This document shows, one piece after another, positions 52,760 through 62,636 of a DNA stretch of 64,000 nt (positions within the stretch are counted from its first letter, which is position 1; the number at the start of each line of letters is the position of its first letter). The stretch is from positions 6,572,001 to 6,636,000 of the forward strand of contig NZ_CP134696.1 of NCBI RefSeq assembly GCF_031851795.1, written 5' to 3'. Under the pieces are notes generated by a model that worked only from the letters and a program-made list of their open reading frames with translations, was not told where the DNA came from and did not search any database. Source of the stretch: Pontibacter sp. G13. GTDB taxonomy: Bacteria; Bacteroidota; Bacteroidia; J057. The position numbers were made by a program, and so were the translations under genes.

Positions 52760-55700
52760 TTAGAAGCTCAACTTGAGGTTGACACCGAATGAACGAGTAG
52801 AAGGCAGGATACCATTCTCTTGGAAAACGTAGCTGTTAGATCCTGGTGGGATCTCAGATGGATCGATACCATCGATGTTGGTTTTGATCAACCAAACGTT
52901 ACGTCCGATCAAAGACAAGCTCGCGCGTTGGATCGGAGTTTTAGCCAAGAGAGACTTAGGCAAAGCGTATCCAATGCTCACCTGACGAAGCTTCAAGTAA
53001 GAAGCGTCGTAGATCCAAGCTTCGTGCAAAGCAAACAAGCTCTTGAAGTAATCTTGAGCTTCTACGTGAGTTGCGTTTGGCGTTCCGTCTTCGTAAACAC
53101 CGTCAGCCAATACACCACCACCGTTAGCAACAGCGTCACGGACAGGGTTTCCAAGGTCGTTCATTCCTACAGTCTCCATGTTCAAGCCAGAGTAAGCGTT
53201 GAACATACGAGTTACGGAGTGAACTTGTCCACCTACTTGGAAGTCCAAGAATGCACCTACAGTGAATCCTTTCCAAGAGAAGTCAGAGCTTACACCACCG
53301 GTGAAGTCAGGAAGGAAGGTGCCCAAGTTTTGGTCACGCTCAGTGATGTAGTACCCGTTTTCGTCAACCAATTTGTTGCCAGCTTCGTCGCGAGCAAAGG
53401 CAGTACCTTGCATCACACCGAATTCTTCCCCAGCAGTTGCGAATACGGAGAATCCACCCCATCCCCATCCGTCAAGACGGTAAGTGTCGATCTCGTCGGT
53501 CAATTCAACTACGGAAGAAGTGTTTCTCGCCAAGTTGAAGCCCAAGTTCCACTCCATGTCCTGAGTTTTCACAACAGAACCACGCAATGCCATTTCAAAC
53601 CCTTGAGAAGTCAGCTTACCGGCGTTGATTACCGCAGTGCTAAATCCAGAGGTAGCAGCAACAGGAACAGAGATGATCTCGTCGATGTTGGTGTTTTTGT
53701 ACAAGGTGAACTCACCGCTCAAACGGTTGTCGAAGAATGCGAGGTCAACCCCAATCTCGGCAGTTTGCTTGATCGCAGGAGTAACGTTGCCAGTGATGGT
53801 GTTCGGTACGGTGAAGGCAGCAGAAGAACCGTAGATACCAGCATTGGAGTATCCTGGGCTGTACCACCATGCGTCGTAACGGCTAGAGTAGTCGGTCCAG
53901 TCTTGACCTACCTGAGCAACCCCTACGCGGAATTTACCATAGGTAAATACTGGGTTTTGAGGAATCAACTCGGAGAATACAAAGCTACCGGAGATAGATC
54001 CGTACAAGTGAGACTTGTCATCTGGCAAGTCAGAGTTGATGTCATTACGTACGTTACCTTCCACGAAGACAAAGTCTTTGTAGCCTACAGAAGCAGACAT
54101 GTACGCGGAACGAACTTCCTTCAAAGAGCGGAAGTCAGATACGGAAGGACGGTCAGTAGAAGACTCGATACCAAACAAGTTAGGTACGGTCAATCCACCT
54201 ACAGTTCCCATGTAGTTGGAACGGTACTCGTTCTGGCGGATGTTACCACCAGCAGTAGCGAAGAGAGATACGTCTCCGAAAGTGTTTTCGTAGATCAAGT
54301 TCAACTCGTAGTTGGTCTCTTTCGCGTTGCGAACGCTCTCGGAGTAGAAGTCCTGATCCAGAGTTCCGGAAGCAGTTCTTGACTCGATACGCTGAACGTA
54401 CTGGTCCATACGTGCAGCAGTGGTCAACTTCAAGTGATCGGTCAGATCGAAGTTCAAACCAACGTTTCCGTACAGACGCTCACGGCTATCGGTAGAGAAG
54501 TTTTCGTTGGTGGAAACGAATGGGCTATCCCAGTACAATGGACGCAAGTCAGTAGCAGAACGGATGTTCCAAGACTTGAAGGTACCGTCTTCTGCAACGT
54601 AGTCGCGAAGGTCTTCGATGTCCAACTGACGCTGGAACCACTGGTTGAAGGAAAGGGTAGCGTTGTTTCCAACGTAACCGAACTCAGGACGAGCTTGGCC
54701 TTCCAGACCTACGTAGTTAGCGCTAGCGTTCAACGTGATGCGCTCACCCAAAGCGGTGGTAGCTTTCAAGTTGATGGTGTTGCGATCCAACTGAGAGTTA
54801 GGAATTACCCCAGTCTGGTGGAAGTTGGTGTAGGAAAGACGCGCGTTGGTCTTTTCGTCGCCACCGGAAAGCGCGATGTTGTTTTTGAAAGTCAATCCAG
54901 TGTCGAAGAAGTTCTTGACGTTGTCTTCGTTTGGAGTCAAGGCAGCTTGCTGTCCAAAACGAGAATCAGTTGGGAACCAAGAGTACCAAGGGCGGTACAT
55001 GGAGCCGTCCATTTTAGGACCCCAAGACTCATCCGCAGCATAGTTCAACATGTTGTGGCCGTCGAATGCCGCGTAGCTTTCTGGGTGAACCGCAGGATTG
55101 TACTCAAAAGGAATGAAGTTCTGGGTGTAACCACCTGCATATTCGTTCTGGTACTCAGGCATGATGTAAACATTGTCCATCGTTACGCTGGAGTTGATGT
55201 CTACGCCTACACCGCCACGGTTTTTGCCGGACTTGGTAGTTACCATGATAACCCCAAATGCACCACGGTTTCCGTAAAGGGCTGCAGCTGCAGGTCCTTT
55301 CAGTACTGTTACACTTTCGATGTCGTCAGGGTTGATGTCCTGAGCCAAGTTACCGAAGTCAGATCCACGGTAAGAACCGGAGAAGTTTGCATTGGTCATC
55401 GGTGTACCGTCGACTACCCACAGAGGAGCTCCACCACCATTCAAGGTGTTGGCACCACGCAGACGTACACGGGCAGAACCACCCAAGCTCGCACCGGAAG
55501 CGGAGATAACCTGGATACCTGCTACTTTACCAGAAAGGCCGGTGGCCAAGTTGGCTTCAGCTGCACGGTTGATTTCATCGCTGGAAACCTCCTGTACAGA
55601 GTAACCCAAGGATTTCTCCTCACGCTTGATCCCCAATGCTGTTACCACGACCTCGTCCAACATGACGTTGTCCTCTTGCATGGAAGCATTGACAGTAGGT

Positions 55701-55954
55701 CCTTCGATAGGAAGTTCGATGGTCTTTTTACCGACATAGCGGAATACCAACTTGTCAGATCCTTCGGGTACTTCCAAGGTGTACATACCCTCTGCATCGG
55801 TAAAGTCACCAATGGTGGTGCCATACACGATTACTGCAACGCCTTCCAGCGCCACGCCGTCCGAGTCTGTGACCTTTCCGGACACTTTCGACTGAGCATA
55901 CATAGATGTCAGTGAAAGCCCGAAGGCCATCAGGAATAGGAACAGTTTTCTCAT
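52760..55954 (-). CDS. SusC/RagA TonB-linked outer-membrane transporter
   Basis: 1064 residues with a signal peptide (about 1-21, MYAQ). A carboxypeptidase-regulatory-like domain (about 22-100: VSGKVTDSDGVALEGVAVIV) and the TonB plug (about 110-235: VTALGIKREEKSLGYSVQEV, RLRGANTLNGGGAPLWVVDGTPM, ESVTVLKGPAAAALYGNRGAFGVIMVTTKSG) precede the 22-strand barrel ending in FGVNLKLSF. It imports nutrients with SusD using the TonB system. No regulator or hydrolase gene lies beside it, so the substrate cannot be inferred. Strong codon bias as in susD. Confidence 0.95.
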   Translation of the reverse strand: MRKLFLFLMAFGLSLTSMYAQSKVSGKVTDSDGVALEGVAVIVYGTTIGDFTDAEGMYTLEVPEGSDKLVFRYVGKKTIELPIEGPTVNASMQEDNVMLDEVVVTALGIKREEKSLGYSVQEVSSDEINRAAEANLATGLSGKVAGIQVISASGASLGGSARVRLRGANTLNGGGAPLWVVDGTPMTNANFSGSYRGSDFGNLAQDINPDDIESVTVLKGPAAAALYGNRGAFGVIMVTTKSGKNRGGVGVDINSSVTMDNVYIMPEYQNEYAGGYTQNFIPFEYNPAVHPESYAAFDGHNMLNYAADESWGPKMDGSMYRPWYSWFPTDSRFGQQAALTPNEDNVKNFFDTGLTFKNNIALSGGDEKTNARLSYTNFHQTGVIPNSQLDRNTINLKATTALGERITLNASANYVGLEGQARPEFGYVGNNATLSFNQWFQRQLDIEDLRDYVAEDGTFKSWNIRSATDLRPLYWDSPFVSTNENFSTDSRERLYGNVGLNFDLTDHLKLTTAARMDQYVQRIESRTASGTLDQDFYSESVRNAKETNYELNLIYENTFGDVSLFATAGGNIRQNEYRSNYMGTVGGLTVPNLFGIESSTDRPSVSDFRSLKEVRSAYMSASVGYKDFVFVEGNVRNDINSDLPDDKSHLYGSISGSFVFSELIPQNPVFTYGKFRVGVAQVGQDWTDYSSRYDAWWYSPGYSNAGIYGSSAAFTVPNTITGNVTPAIKQTAEIGVDLAFFDNRLSGEFTLYKNTNIDEIISVPVAATSGFSTAVINAGKLTSQGFEMALRGSVVKTQDMEWNLGFNLARNTSSVVELTDEIDTYRLDGWGWGGFSVFATAGEEFGVMQGTAFARDEAGNKLVDENGYYITERDQNLGTFLPDFTGGVSSDFSWKGFTVGAFLDFQVGGQVHSVTRMFNAYSGLNMETVGMNDLGNPVRDAVANGGGVLADGVYEDGTPNATHVEAQDYFKSLFALHEAWIYDASYLKLRQVSIGYALPKSLLAKTPIQRASLSLIGRNVWLIKTNIDGIDPSEIPPGSNSYVFQENGILPSTRSFGVNLKLSF

Positions 55955-56844
55955 GAATAAAAGCTTTTAGTGTGTAAAGGATAATGAGAAAATCGAAAAG
56001 TATAAAAGAACGAATATCAGAAGATTCGTTAGAGTCAAAAGTTGATGCGCTTTGCGAGTTTTTCGATAGTCGAAATATGAGTCCTTGTCCACAAGAAGGA
56101 AATAGGCGAGTAATGATATTAATGGCCTGATAGTGAGTTGTTTAAAATCACGATTATTCAAACCATTTCTTTGTCCTTCCAATACGAATATTAAGGATTT
56201 TCAATTTCCCATCAAAAAATACAACGGCGATATTGCCCAAATGGTAGCCTGCTTTTTTGTGATAAGCGAAGGGGGCTTGTCTGAAAAATCGATGTAATTA
56301 ATTCTTGTGAAAATGTCGATATGTGAAATATCTGGTTGTGGGATCGAGCAATTCCCGCATGGATTTTCAAAAAGACTCGGTGGCACTTTTGCTGTGAATC
56401 TTGCCAAATTGCTGATTTTGCAACTTTTTACTTTGTTTTGAATTTGTATGAGTTGTCAATGGTCGGAAATGTCGAATTTTATGATATGGATAGTGTTGAC
56501 TCTTTGTTCGATATTGGTAATAAATTTATCTTGAATTAATACGGGCATTACGATGCCTTTAAATAGCCCAAAAAAAATAGAAGTTTCTTGTAACCTTTTT
56601 TCCACATCCGCCGAATAAACCTGCTTCGAGTCGCCAATTTCCTTGATCAGTCACGAATTTTGACCCTTTTTTCTCGCTTGCAGCCCATTCGAACCATTTT
56701 GAACTTCGGATGAATTTTCGCCAACCTTTTTTGATTCGATAGGGAAACTCCTACCTTCAAACCCAAGAGGACTATGGGGTGGATGATCCAGCAGGTATCC
56801 CCCCTGTAATTTTCATACGTGCAAGCCCATATCATATTGATTGA
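55955..56844. other. Long AT-rich intergenic region upstream of susC
   Basis: About 890 bases between divergent transcripts. Frames of 68-71 codons here lack signal peptides, domains or convincing starts. The region should hold the susC promoter on - and the cNMP-gene promoter on +. A one-mismatch -7 (minus strand TACTTTTC, 55995-56002) was seen for susC without a -33 partner. Confidence 0.5.
56730..56759 (+). promoter_or_regulatory. Weak promoter candidate for cNMP-CBS-DUF294 gene
   Basis: TTTG (56730-56733), then 18 bases, then TACCTTCA (56752-56759), two mismatches from TAnnTTTG. About 85 bases before the ATG. Confidence 0.3.
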
Positions 56845-58767
56845 ATGATGGAAATCACTCCCACATTCCTCAAGCGTGTAATACCCTTTCAACTGCTCCC
56901 CGAGCAAACGCTTATCGAGCTGGTTCCTGATCTTCAGAAAAGGAGCTATCCCGCAGATTCTCTCATCTACCAACAGGATGTGACCTCTGTAGAGGGGCTT
57001 TGTATCATCCTTTCGGGAAGGGTGGTCAAGTTTTTTCGGATGCCGTCGGGAGAACGTGCCCATGAAGAAACCTTCGAGGAAGGTCAGACCTTTGGCGCAA
57101 TCTCCCTCATGCTCAACAACCAGACCGCTATCAGGTCAGTAAGGTCGTTGACTGCGGTGGAATTGGTGATTTTGCCTAGCGAGCGATTTCAGCAGCTCTG
57201 CAAAGATCATCCAGAATTCTATGCGCACTTTTCGCACGAATTCGGAAAGCGGATGCTGGACAGTGGATATGCCCAATATCTCATGTCCAAGCAGCAGCCC
57301 CAGATGGAAGAGAGTCAGGCATTTCAGGTGTCGGATCTGGCCTTTACCCAAAAGGTGGAGGAATTGGTTTCCCGTCGCCTCAACACTTGCCATCCGCAGA
57401 CCACCATTCAGGAAGCGGCCAAATCCATGACTTGGTTCAAGCGTGGATATGTGCTCGTGATCGATCAGGACCACCAACCAGTGGGGATTGTCACCGATCT
57501 GGATTTGAGAAATAAGGTGGTAGCTGAAGGCAAATCTCCCATGGACCCGGTATCCTCCATCATGTCAAGTCCCGTGCTGGAAATCGACCGAGATGCGTAC
57601 CGGTTTGAGGCGATCCTGCAATTGTACCGGAGAAGGGTGAACCATATGCTGGTCCGACTTGGAGAGGATGAGTATGGAATGCTCACCTTGAATAAGCTGC
57701 TGCATGCCCAGGCAAAATCGCCTTTCATCTTCATCGAAAACCTGCGAGATGTGGAATCTCCGGAAGGATTGAAGAAGAAGTGGGATCAGGTACCGGGAAT
57801 CATTCAGACGCTTTTCGAGAAGGGTACGCGTCCAGTCATCGTCAATAATGTCGTGAGCGCCATTTCAGATGGCATCGCCCGCAACATCATTCGCCGCGCC
57901 ATCAAGCAGCTTGGGCCGCCCCCTGCCAAATTCTCATTTTTGGTGATGGGTAGCGAGGCTCGCAGGGAACAAACGCTGAGCACCGATCAGGACAATGCCA
58001 TCATTTACGAAGATGTGGAACCTGAACGCAAGGAAGAGGTAAGGGCCTATTTCCTGAAGCTGGGTGAAAAGGTGTGCGATGACCTCAATACCGCTGGATT
58101 CCACTGGTGCGAGGGCAACTTGATGGCGAAAAACCCAGATTGGAACCATTCGCTGACACTCTGGAAATCTCGGTATGAGCAATGGATTCATCAACCCCTA
58201 ACCAATCATGTACTGGTCGGGGTGACCTTTTTTGACTGTCGGCCGATTTATGGCGATCGAGAACTTGCCTTCGAATTGCGCTCTCATATTTTCGATACCC
58301 TCAAGAAGATATCCTCTTCATTCTTGACCCAATTGGCGCGGATCTCCCTGGAGAATAAGCCTCCTTTGACTTTCCTTGGTAGGCTTCAGGTGGATGGTAA
58401 ACCCGGCCAAAATCAGGGGGTCAACATCAAGCGGGCCATGAACATGATTTCCGACATCTCGCGCATCTATTCGCTGAGGGAGGGAATCTATGAAACCAAT
58501 ACGGGTGAGCGCCTCAATAGGCTGATGGAAATGAATGTGCTGTCAGGTAAGGAGCACCTGGAATTGCGTCAGGGATATTATTTCATGATGCGGTTGCGTC
58601 TCCAACATCAGGTGAGCCAAATTCAGCGGGGGCAAGAGCCCGACAATTACCTGCCTCCAGGCTCGATGAGTAAATTCGAGCGATTGACGCTGAAGGAGAT
58701 TTTCAAATCCCTCGAAAAAATCCAGAAACGTATCGGGGTTGTTTTCGCAGGCATGATGAATATGTAG
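56845..58767 (+). CDS. Cyclic-nucleotide-binding / CBS / DUF294 nucleotidyltransferase-like protein
   Basis: 640 residues. A cNMP-binding domain (about 15-130: IILSGRVVKFFRMPSGERAHEETFEEGQTFG), two CBS domains (about 170-290: GYVLVIDQDHQPVGIVTDLDLRNKV), a DUF294 nucleotidyltransferase-like domain (about 330-470) with GSEARREQTLSTDQDNAII, and a C-terminal DUF294_C helical domain. The GS..R.E...DQD pattern keeps the expected nucleotidyltransferase metal residues. Such proteins are cytoplasmic regulators linked to acetate or nucleotide signals. Their usual symporter or exonuclease partner is absent here. Confidence 0.9.
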   Translation: MMEITPTFLKRVIPFQLLPEQTLIELVPDLQKRSYPADSLIYQQDVTSVEGLCIILSGRVVKFFRMPSGERAHEETFEEGQTFGAISLMLNNQTAIRSVRSLTAVELVILPSERFQQLCKDHPEFYAHFSHEFGKRMLDSGYAQYLMSKQQPQMEESQAFQVSDLAFTQKVEELVSRRLNTCHPQTTIQEAAKSMTWFKRGYVLVIDQDHQPVGIVTDLDLRNKVVAEGKSPMDPVSSIMSSPVLEIDRDAYRFEAILQLYRRRVNHMLVRLGEDEYGMLTLNKLLHAQAKSPFIFIENLRDVESPEGLKKKWDQVPGIIQTLFEKGTRPVIVNNVVSAISDGIARNIIRRAIKQLGPPPAKFSFLVMGSEARREQTLSTDQDNAIIYEDVEPERKEEVRAYFLKLGEKVCDDLNTAGFHWCEGNLMAKNPDWNHSLTLWKSRYEQWIHQPLTNHVLVGVTFFDCRPIYGDRELAFELRSHIFDTLKKISSSFLTQLARISLENKPPLTFLGRLQVDGKPGQNQGVNIKRAMNMISDISRIYSLREGIYETNTGERLNRLMEMNVLSGKEHLELRQGYYFMMRLRLQHQVSQIQRGQEPDNYLPPGSMSKFERLTLKEIFKSLEKIQKRIGVVFAGMMNM

Positions 58768-58797
58768 GGAACGCTGAAATTATTCCCCATAAAACAT

Positions 58798-58829
58798 GAG
58801 GGACCGTGTCTAGCTAGGCACGGTCCCTC
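58798..58829. terminator. Bidirectional terminator hairpin
   Basis: A perfect 11-bp stem (GAGGGACCGTG 58798-58808 with 58819-58829) between convergent genes. T tracts are short, so strength is moderate. Confidence 0.7.
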
Positions 58830-58845
58830 TATTTCTTTGGAGTGA

Positions 58846-59808
58846 TTATTTCAATAGTCCGATTTCTCGCAATCTTTCCATTAGATAGTCGCCGGCCGTA
58901 ATGTCTGAATATGCCTTTGGACGTGCTTCATCTATGCAACTTTCCAGACAATTCAGGGACATGTCAGCCCGTGGGTGTAGGAAAAATGGCACCGAGTAGC
59001 GAGGGAGATGCATCCGCTCACGAGGAGGATTGACTACCCGGTGGGTGGTGGACTTCAGGTGGTTGTTGGTCAATCGTTGGAGCATGTCCCCAACGTTGAT
59101 GACGAGCTGGTTGGGTGCAGGCTTGGCCTCGATCCATTCATTTTCGGAGTTCAATACCTGCAATCCTTCTGCACTGGCGCCCAAAAGGAGCGTGATGAGA
59201 TTGATGTCCTCATGCTCCGCCGCTCTGACTGCACCTTCGGGAAGGGTTTCTGGATTGGGGATTCCATAGTAATGGATAGGACGGAGGATGCTGTTTCCGT
59301 GCTTGATTTTGGCGTCGAAGTAGTCTTCCTCCAGATCCAGATAAATCGCGGTAGCCTTGAGCAGTTCCGCGCCTACAGCTTCTAGGCGCTTGTACAACTC
59401 GACACCCGCCAGTTCTAGGTCAGGGACTTCATCTGCAAATACATTGTCGGGGTAGATCTCCTTGATGGGGTCGTCTCCTTCGACGATTTGGCCAATATGG
59501 TAGAATTCCTTTAGGTCACCTACATTGCTGTTTTTGGCGTGCTCCTTTCCTCTAGAGGTGTACCCTCGTTGGCCTGCCAATCCCTCGATCTCGTATTTCT
59601 GCTTGACCGCATCATCCAACGCGAAGAAGTCTTTGAAGCTTTTGTAAGCGCGCTCGATGAGTTCGCTGGAGATGCCGTGATTATCGACAATGGCAAATCC
59701 AATCCCGGAAAATGATTGGCCCAGATCTTCAACAAATTGCTGCTTTTGCTTGGGGTCGCCGGAATTGAAAAGGTCCAGATTAACGGTAGGTATTTGTGAA
59801 AAACTCAT
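58846..59808 (-). CDS. Isopenicillin-N-synthase-like 2OG-Fe(II) oxygenase
   Basis: 320 residues. An N-terminal DIOX_N domain (about 5-110: IPTVNLDLF, GIGFAIVDNHGI, RGYTSRGKEH) and a C-terminal 2OG-Fe(II) domain with iron ligands His199, Asp201 (AAEHEDINL) and His256 (STTHRV), plus the 2-oxoglutarate arginine Arg270 (RYSVPFF). The enzyme would couple 2-oxoglutarate decarboxylation to oxidation of an unknown small molecule. Monocistronic. Confidence 0.92.
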   Translation of the reverse strand: MSFSQIPTVNLDLFNSGDPKQKQQFVEDLGQSFSGIGFAIVDNHGISSELIERAYKSFKDFFALDDAVKQKYEIEGLAGQRGYTSRGKEHAKNSNVGDLKEFYHIGQIVEGDDPIKEIYPDNVFADEVPDLELAGVELYKRLEAVGAELLKATAIYLDLEEDYFDAKIKHGNSILRPIHYYGIPNPETLPEGAVRAAEHEDINLITLLLGASAEGLQVLNSENEWIEAKPAPNQLVINVGDMLQRLTNNHLKSTTHRVVNPPRERMHLPRYSVPFFLHPRADMSLNCLESCIDEARPKAYSDITAGDYLMERLREIGLLK

Positions 59809-59934
59809 GTTGTTGGAAGTTTGAATCGATGGTACACATGGGTAGGCATGGTACCTGTTCGAAAATGGACGAATGCATGTTCGGCTGCAAGTTACGCTGC
59901 TTGTCTTCCTTCCACAACCTAGACCAGTTTTCTA

Positions 59935-61476
59935 TCAGGGGGCAGAGGTGTGCAAATTTCGCTTCTTGACTCGCTTCTTGCACACAATGATGGCCTGACT
60001 GGATGGATCCCCCTCATTCATGGCTGCATCCACGCTACCTACGCGATACCGATACGTTTGGCGTTTTTCGACATGAATATCTTGAAAGCCATCAGCATCG
60101 CCCGGTAGGATGGCGATTCGCTTCCAGGAGGCTTGTTCCAAATCGGAGCGATAGACGACGAGGCGATGTACGTCTTCGGAAGAAATCGGAGCTTCCCAGG
60201 AAATGTGGATACCGGATTTTTTGGATTTGGCTTTTAGGAAAAAAGGAGGGGCTGGCGCGACTCGGTCCCAAGTCGGATACCGAGGAGGCAATGCGGGTTC
60301 GGAAAACCAATGACCTGCCAAAGAATCGGCAAATCCCAGCGGGTTCTTTTCCAGCCAATTCGCAGAGAAAATCGCACACCCGGCAACCTCGGGCATACTG
60401 CGAATGAGCGCCAATTGCTGAGGGAATTGGGAGGGGTCATTCCATCGTTCATCACTGTTATTGGCAATCTTGTAGGCTGCCATGCCCAAAACCAGCTGAC
60501 TTTCCCCTCGGTGTCCGGCCCACCATTTGGCAAGGGTTTCAAAATCTGCGGCGGGAAATCCCACGCTCCAATAGATTTGTGGTGCTACATAATCCATCCA
60601 GCCTGACTCCAGCCAGTGCAGGATATCGGCATGCAGATGGTCATAACTGGTAATGCCTGCCTTAGTCAGTGATCCACGAGCATCCATATCAGAATTTCTC
60701 CAAACCCCGAAAGGGCTGATCCCCAGTTTCAGATCGGGGTTGGTGGCTGCCAGGCTGTCGTGCATGGTCTGGACGAATCGGCTTACATTGTATCTCCGCC
60801 ATTCGGCAAGGTCCGGGAACCATTTGCCGTAAGTCTCATAGCTTGCTGTGTCGGGGAAGGCTATTCCTCCTTTTGGGTAGGGATAAAAATAGTCATCCAT
60901 GTGAATGCCGTCCAATTCATAGGATTTGGCCAGTTCGAGGACACATTTGATGACATATTGCCGAGCTTGGGGAACTCCGGGATCGAAATAGAGCTTTCCG
61001 CCATATTCCACAAACCACTCGGGATGTGCATGGTATGGGTGCTTTTCAGGGAGGGCGATTTCTTCGGAAAGCGGCCATCGCATGGCTGCCCGGAAAGGGT
61101 TGACCCATGCATGGAGTTCCAGTGCTCTGGATCGACACGCTGTGAGGGCAAATGCCAGCGGGTCATAGCCCGGATGCTTGCCCGCGGTGCCCGACAAGTA
61201 GCCTGACCAAGGCGCCAACTCACTTGTGTATAAGGCATCCCCTGCAGGTCGTACTTGCAAAATTACGGTGTTGATCCCTGTCTGCTGAAATCGATCCAGC
61301 AACTCTACCAATTCCGCTTTTTGGGTTTCTACAGAAAGTCCAGATTGGCTGGGCCAGTCAATGTTGTTGACCGTGGCGATCCAAACTCCCCGGAATTCAT
61401 GAGTGGGAGACGTTTGGGCAGCCAAATTGGCGATCGTGCACCAGCAGGCAGAAGCTAGCAGCAGGAAATATTTCAT
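59935..61476 (-). CDS. Family-10-like secreted glycosyl hydrolase (GHL10/DUF187)
   Basis: 513 residues from ATG 61476 (a longer frame adds 49 unlikely residues). A signal peptide (about 1-21) precedes a (beta/alpha)8 domain (about 28-370) of the family formerly DUF187: FRGVWIATVNNIDWPS, GINTVILQVRPAGDALY, YDPLAFALTACRSRALELHAWVNPFRA, DGIHMDDYFYPYPKGG, WMDYVAPQIYWSVGF, LVLGMAAYKI. A fibronectin-type segment ends it. Members of this family are predicted or known glycosidases, some acting on peptidoglycan-related glycans. It lies next to murQ and the NagB fusion, which fits that role. Confidence 0.85.
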   Translation of the reverse strand: MKYFLLLASACWCTIANLAAQTSPTHEFRGVWIATVNNIDWPSQSGLSVETQKAELVELLDRFQQTGINTVILQVRPAGDALYTSELAPWSGYLSGTAGKHPGYDPLAFALTACRSRALELHAWVNPFRAAMRWPLSEEIALPEKHPYHAHPEWFVEYGGKLYFDPGVPQARQYVIKCVLELAKSYELDGIHMDDYFYPYPKGGIAFPDTASYETYGKWFPDLAEWRRYNVSRFVQTMHDSLAATNPDLKLGISPFGVWRNSDMDARGSLTKAGITSYDHLHADILHWLESGWMDYVAPQIYWSVGFPAADFETLAKWWAGHRGESQLVLGMAAYKIANNSDERWNDPSQFPQQLALIRSMPEVAGCAIFSANWLEKNPLGFADSLAGHWFSEPALPPRYPTWDRVAPAPPFFLKAKSKKSGIHISWEAPISSEDVHRLVVYRSDLEQASWKRIAILPGDADGFQDIHVEKRQTYRYRVGSVDAAMNEGDPSSQAIIVCKKRVKKRNLHTSAP

Positions 61477-61491
61477 GCTCGTAATTTTGGG

Positions 61492-61499
61492 CAAATCTA
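61492..61499 (-). promoter_or_regulatory. Candidate -7 element for glycosyl hydrolase gene
   Basis: On the minus strand this reads TAGATTTG, an exact match, 15 bases before the ATG at 61476. No TTTG at standard spacing. Confidence 0.35.
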
Positions 61500-61596
61500 T
61501 CAATTTTAACCAAAGTTGGAAGTGCACACGCGGCAATGGATGCCCTTGATGCACCAATGGCAAACGTTGCCGGAAGATGAATCTGTGTAGCCTTAC

Positions 61597-61620
61597 AAAA
61601 AAACTCCGGCAAAGCCGGAG
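61597..61620 (-). terminator. Terminator of murQ
   Basis: CTCCGGC/GCCGGAG stem (61604-61620) with a T7 run on the minus strand (61597-61603), 75 bases after murQ. Confidence 0.9.
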
Positions 61621-61695
61621 CACAAACAGCAGTTACTACTTTCTTAGCACCAATACGCATTCGCCCATTGGATTTCTTTGGCCGAGACACCACCA

Positions 61696-62502
61696 CTAAA
61701 TGATGGCATCGATCGCGGCTCGTACGCTTCCATGCTTTTTGAGCATTTCCAGCGCCAATTCGTATTCCAGTCCCGTTTCTTCCATGATCATGCGAGTCCC
61801 CCGGTCCAAAAGCTTGTTGTTGGCGAGTTGCATGTCGACCATTTTGTTTCCCCGCACCTTGCCGAGCTTGACCATGACCGAGGTGGAAATCATGTTCAGG
61901 ATGAGTTTTTGTGCGGTCCCTGCCTTCATTCGGGTGCTTCCTGTCACAAACTCTGGACCCACGACTGCTTCAATCGGAAAATCTACCAACTTCGAAAGCG
62001 GCGCATGGGCATTACAAGAGATTCCTCCTGTGATGATGCCGTGTTTGGCACATTCCTCCATAGCTCCCAACACGTAGGGGGTTGTGCCACTGGCCGTGAT
62101 CCCGATGACTACATCAGCGGAAGACACTTCATGCGCTAGCAGATCTTGCCATCCTTGTGTGAGGCTATCTTCTGCAAATTCCACCGCTTTGTGGATGGCG
62201 CCTTCTCCGCCCGCAATCAATCCAATCACCCAGCCATGTGGAACGCCGTAAGTCGGTGGGCATTCGGAAGCATCCACGATCCCCAGTCTACCGCTGGTGC
62301 CACTACCCATATAGAATAGGCGTCCTCCTTTGGCCATCTTTTCATGGATGGCGTTGATCAGCGGTTCGATTTGGTGAATCACACCCCCAACCACCTCTGG
62401 AACCTTTCGGTCCTCCTGGTTGATGGATTCGAGAAGTTCACGGGTCGACATCTTGTCGAGATGGTCGTAGAGCGATGATTGTTCGGTCGATTTTTTCAGC
62501 AT
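61696..62502 (-). CDS. murQ: N-acetylmuramic acid 6-phosphate etherase
   Basis: 268 residues from ATG 62502; a longer frame to 62592 lacks family similarity. MurQ cleaves the lactyl ether of MurNAc-6-phosphate to give GlcNAc-6-phosphate, part of cell-wall recycling. The SIS domain carries the sugar-phosphate motif YMGSGTSGRLGIVDASECPPTYG (about 59-81), GEGAIHKAVEFAEDS, ITASGTTPYV and the C-terminal VTGSTRMKAGTAQKLILNM. Slightly shorter than the usual 295-300 residues at the C-terminus. It lies downstream of the NagB fusion gene. Confidence 0.94.
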   Translation of the reverse strand: MLKKSTEQSSLYDHLDKMSTRELLESINQEDRKVPEVVGGVIHQIEPLINAIHEKMAKGGRLFYMGSGTSGRLGIVDASECPPTYGVPHGWVIGLIAGGEGAIHKAVEFAEDSLTQGWQDLLAHEVSSADVVIGITASGTTPYVLGAMEECAKHGIITGGISCNAHAPLSKLVDFPIEAVVGPEFVTGSTRMKAGTAQKLILNMISTSVMVKLGKVRGNKMVDMQLANNKLLDRGTRMIMEETGLEYELALEMLKKHGSVRAAIDAII

Positions 62503-62553
62503 GGTTTGGGCAGGGTTGGGACTGAAAACAAGGGAGGAATTCTCCTCCAGTTG

Positions 62554-62590
62554 AAAAAGATCGAAGAGGGTGGGGCATCCCCACCTCTTC
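62554..62590 (-). terminator. Terminator between nagB fusion and murQ
   Basis: A 12-bp stem with one bulged base (62563-62575 with 62579-62590) and a T5 run on the minus strand (62554-62558). It would partly uncouple murQ from nagB. Confidence 0.7.
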
Positions 62591-62636
62591 AATCCCCAAG
62601 ACTCAAACTACATTAAAATGATCCTTTTCGATGGAT

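Noticed and set aside
51238-55915. Three 490-520-codon genes on + over susC/susD
   Set aside because: They are exact antisense frames of strongly coded SusC and SusD; openness follows from codon bias. No domains or starts with support.
55967-56407. Two short frames (68-71 codons) upstream of susC
   Set aside because: AT-rich, no family, no good start; probably promoter-region DNA.
61477-61623. Upstream extension of the glycosyl hydrolase gene
   Set aside because: The signal peptide starts at 61476; the extension crosses the murQ terminator hairpin and is rich in basic and aromatic residues with no similarity.
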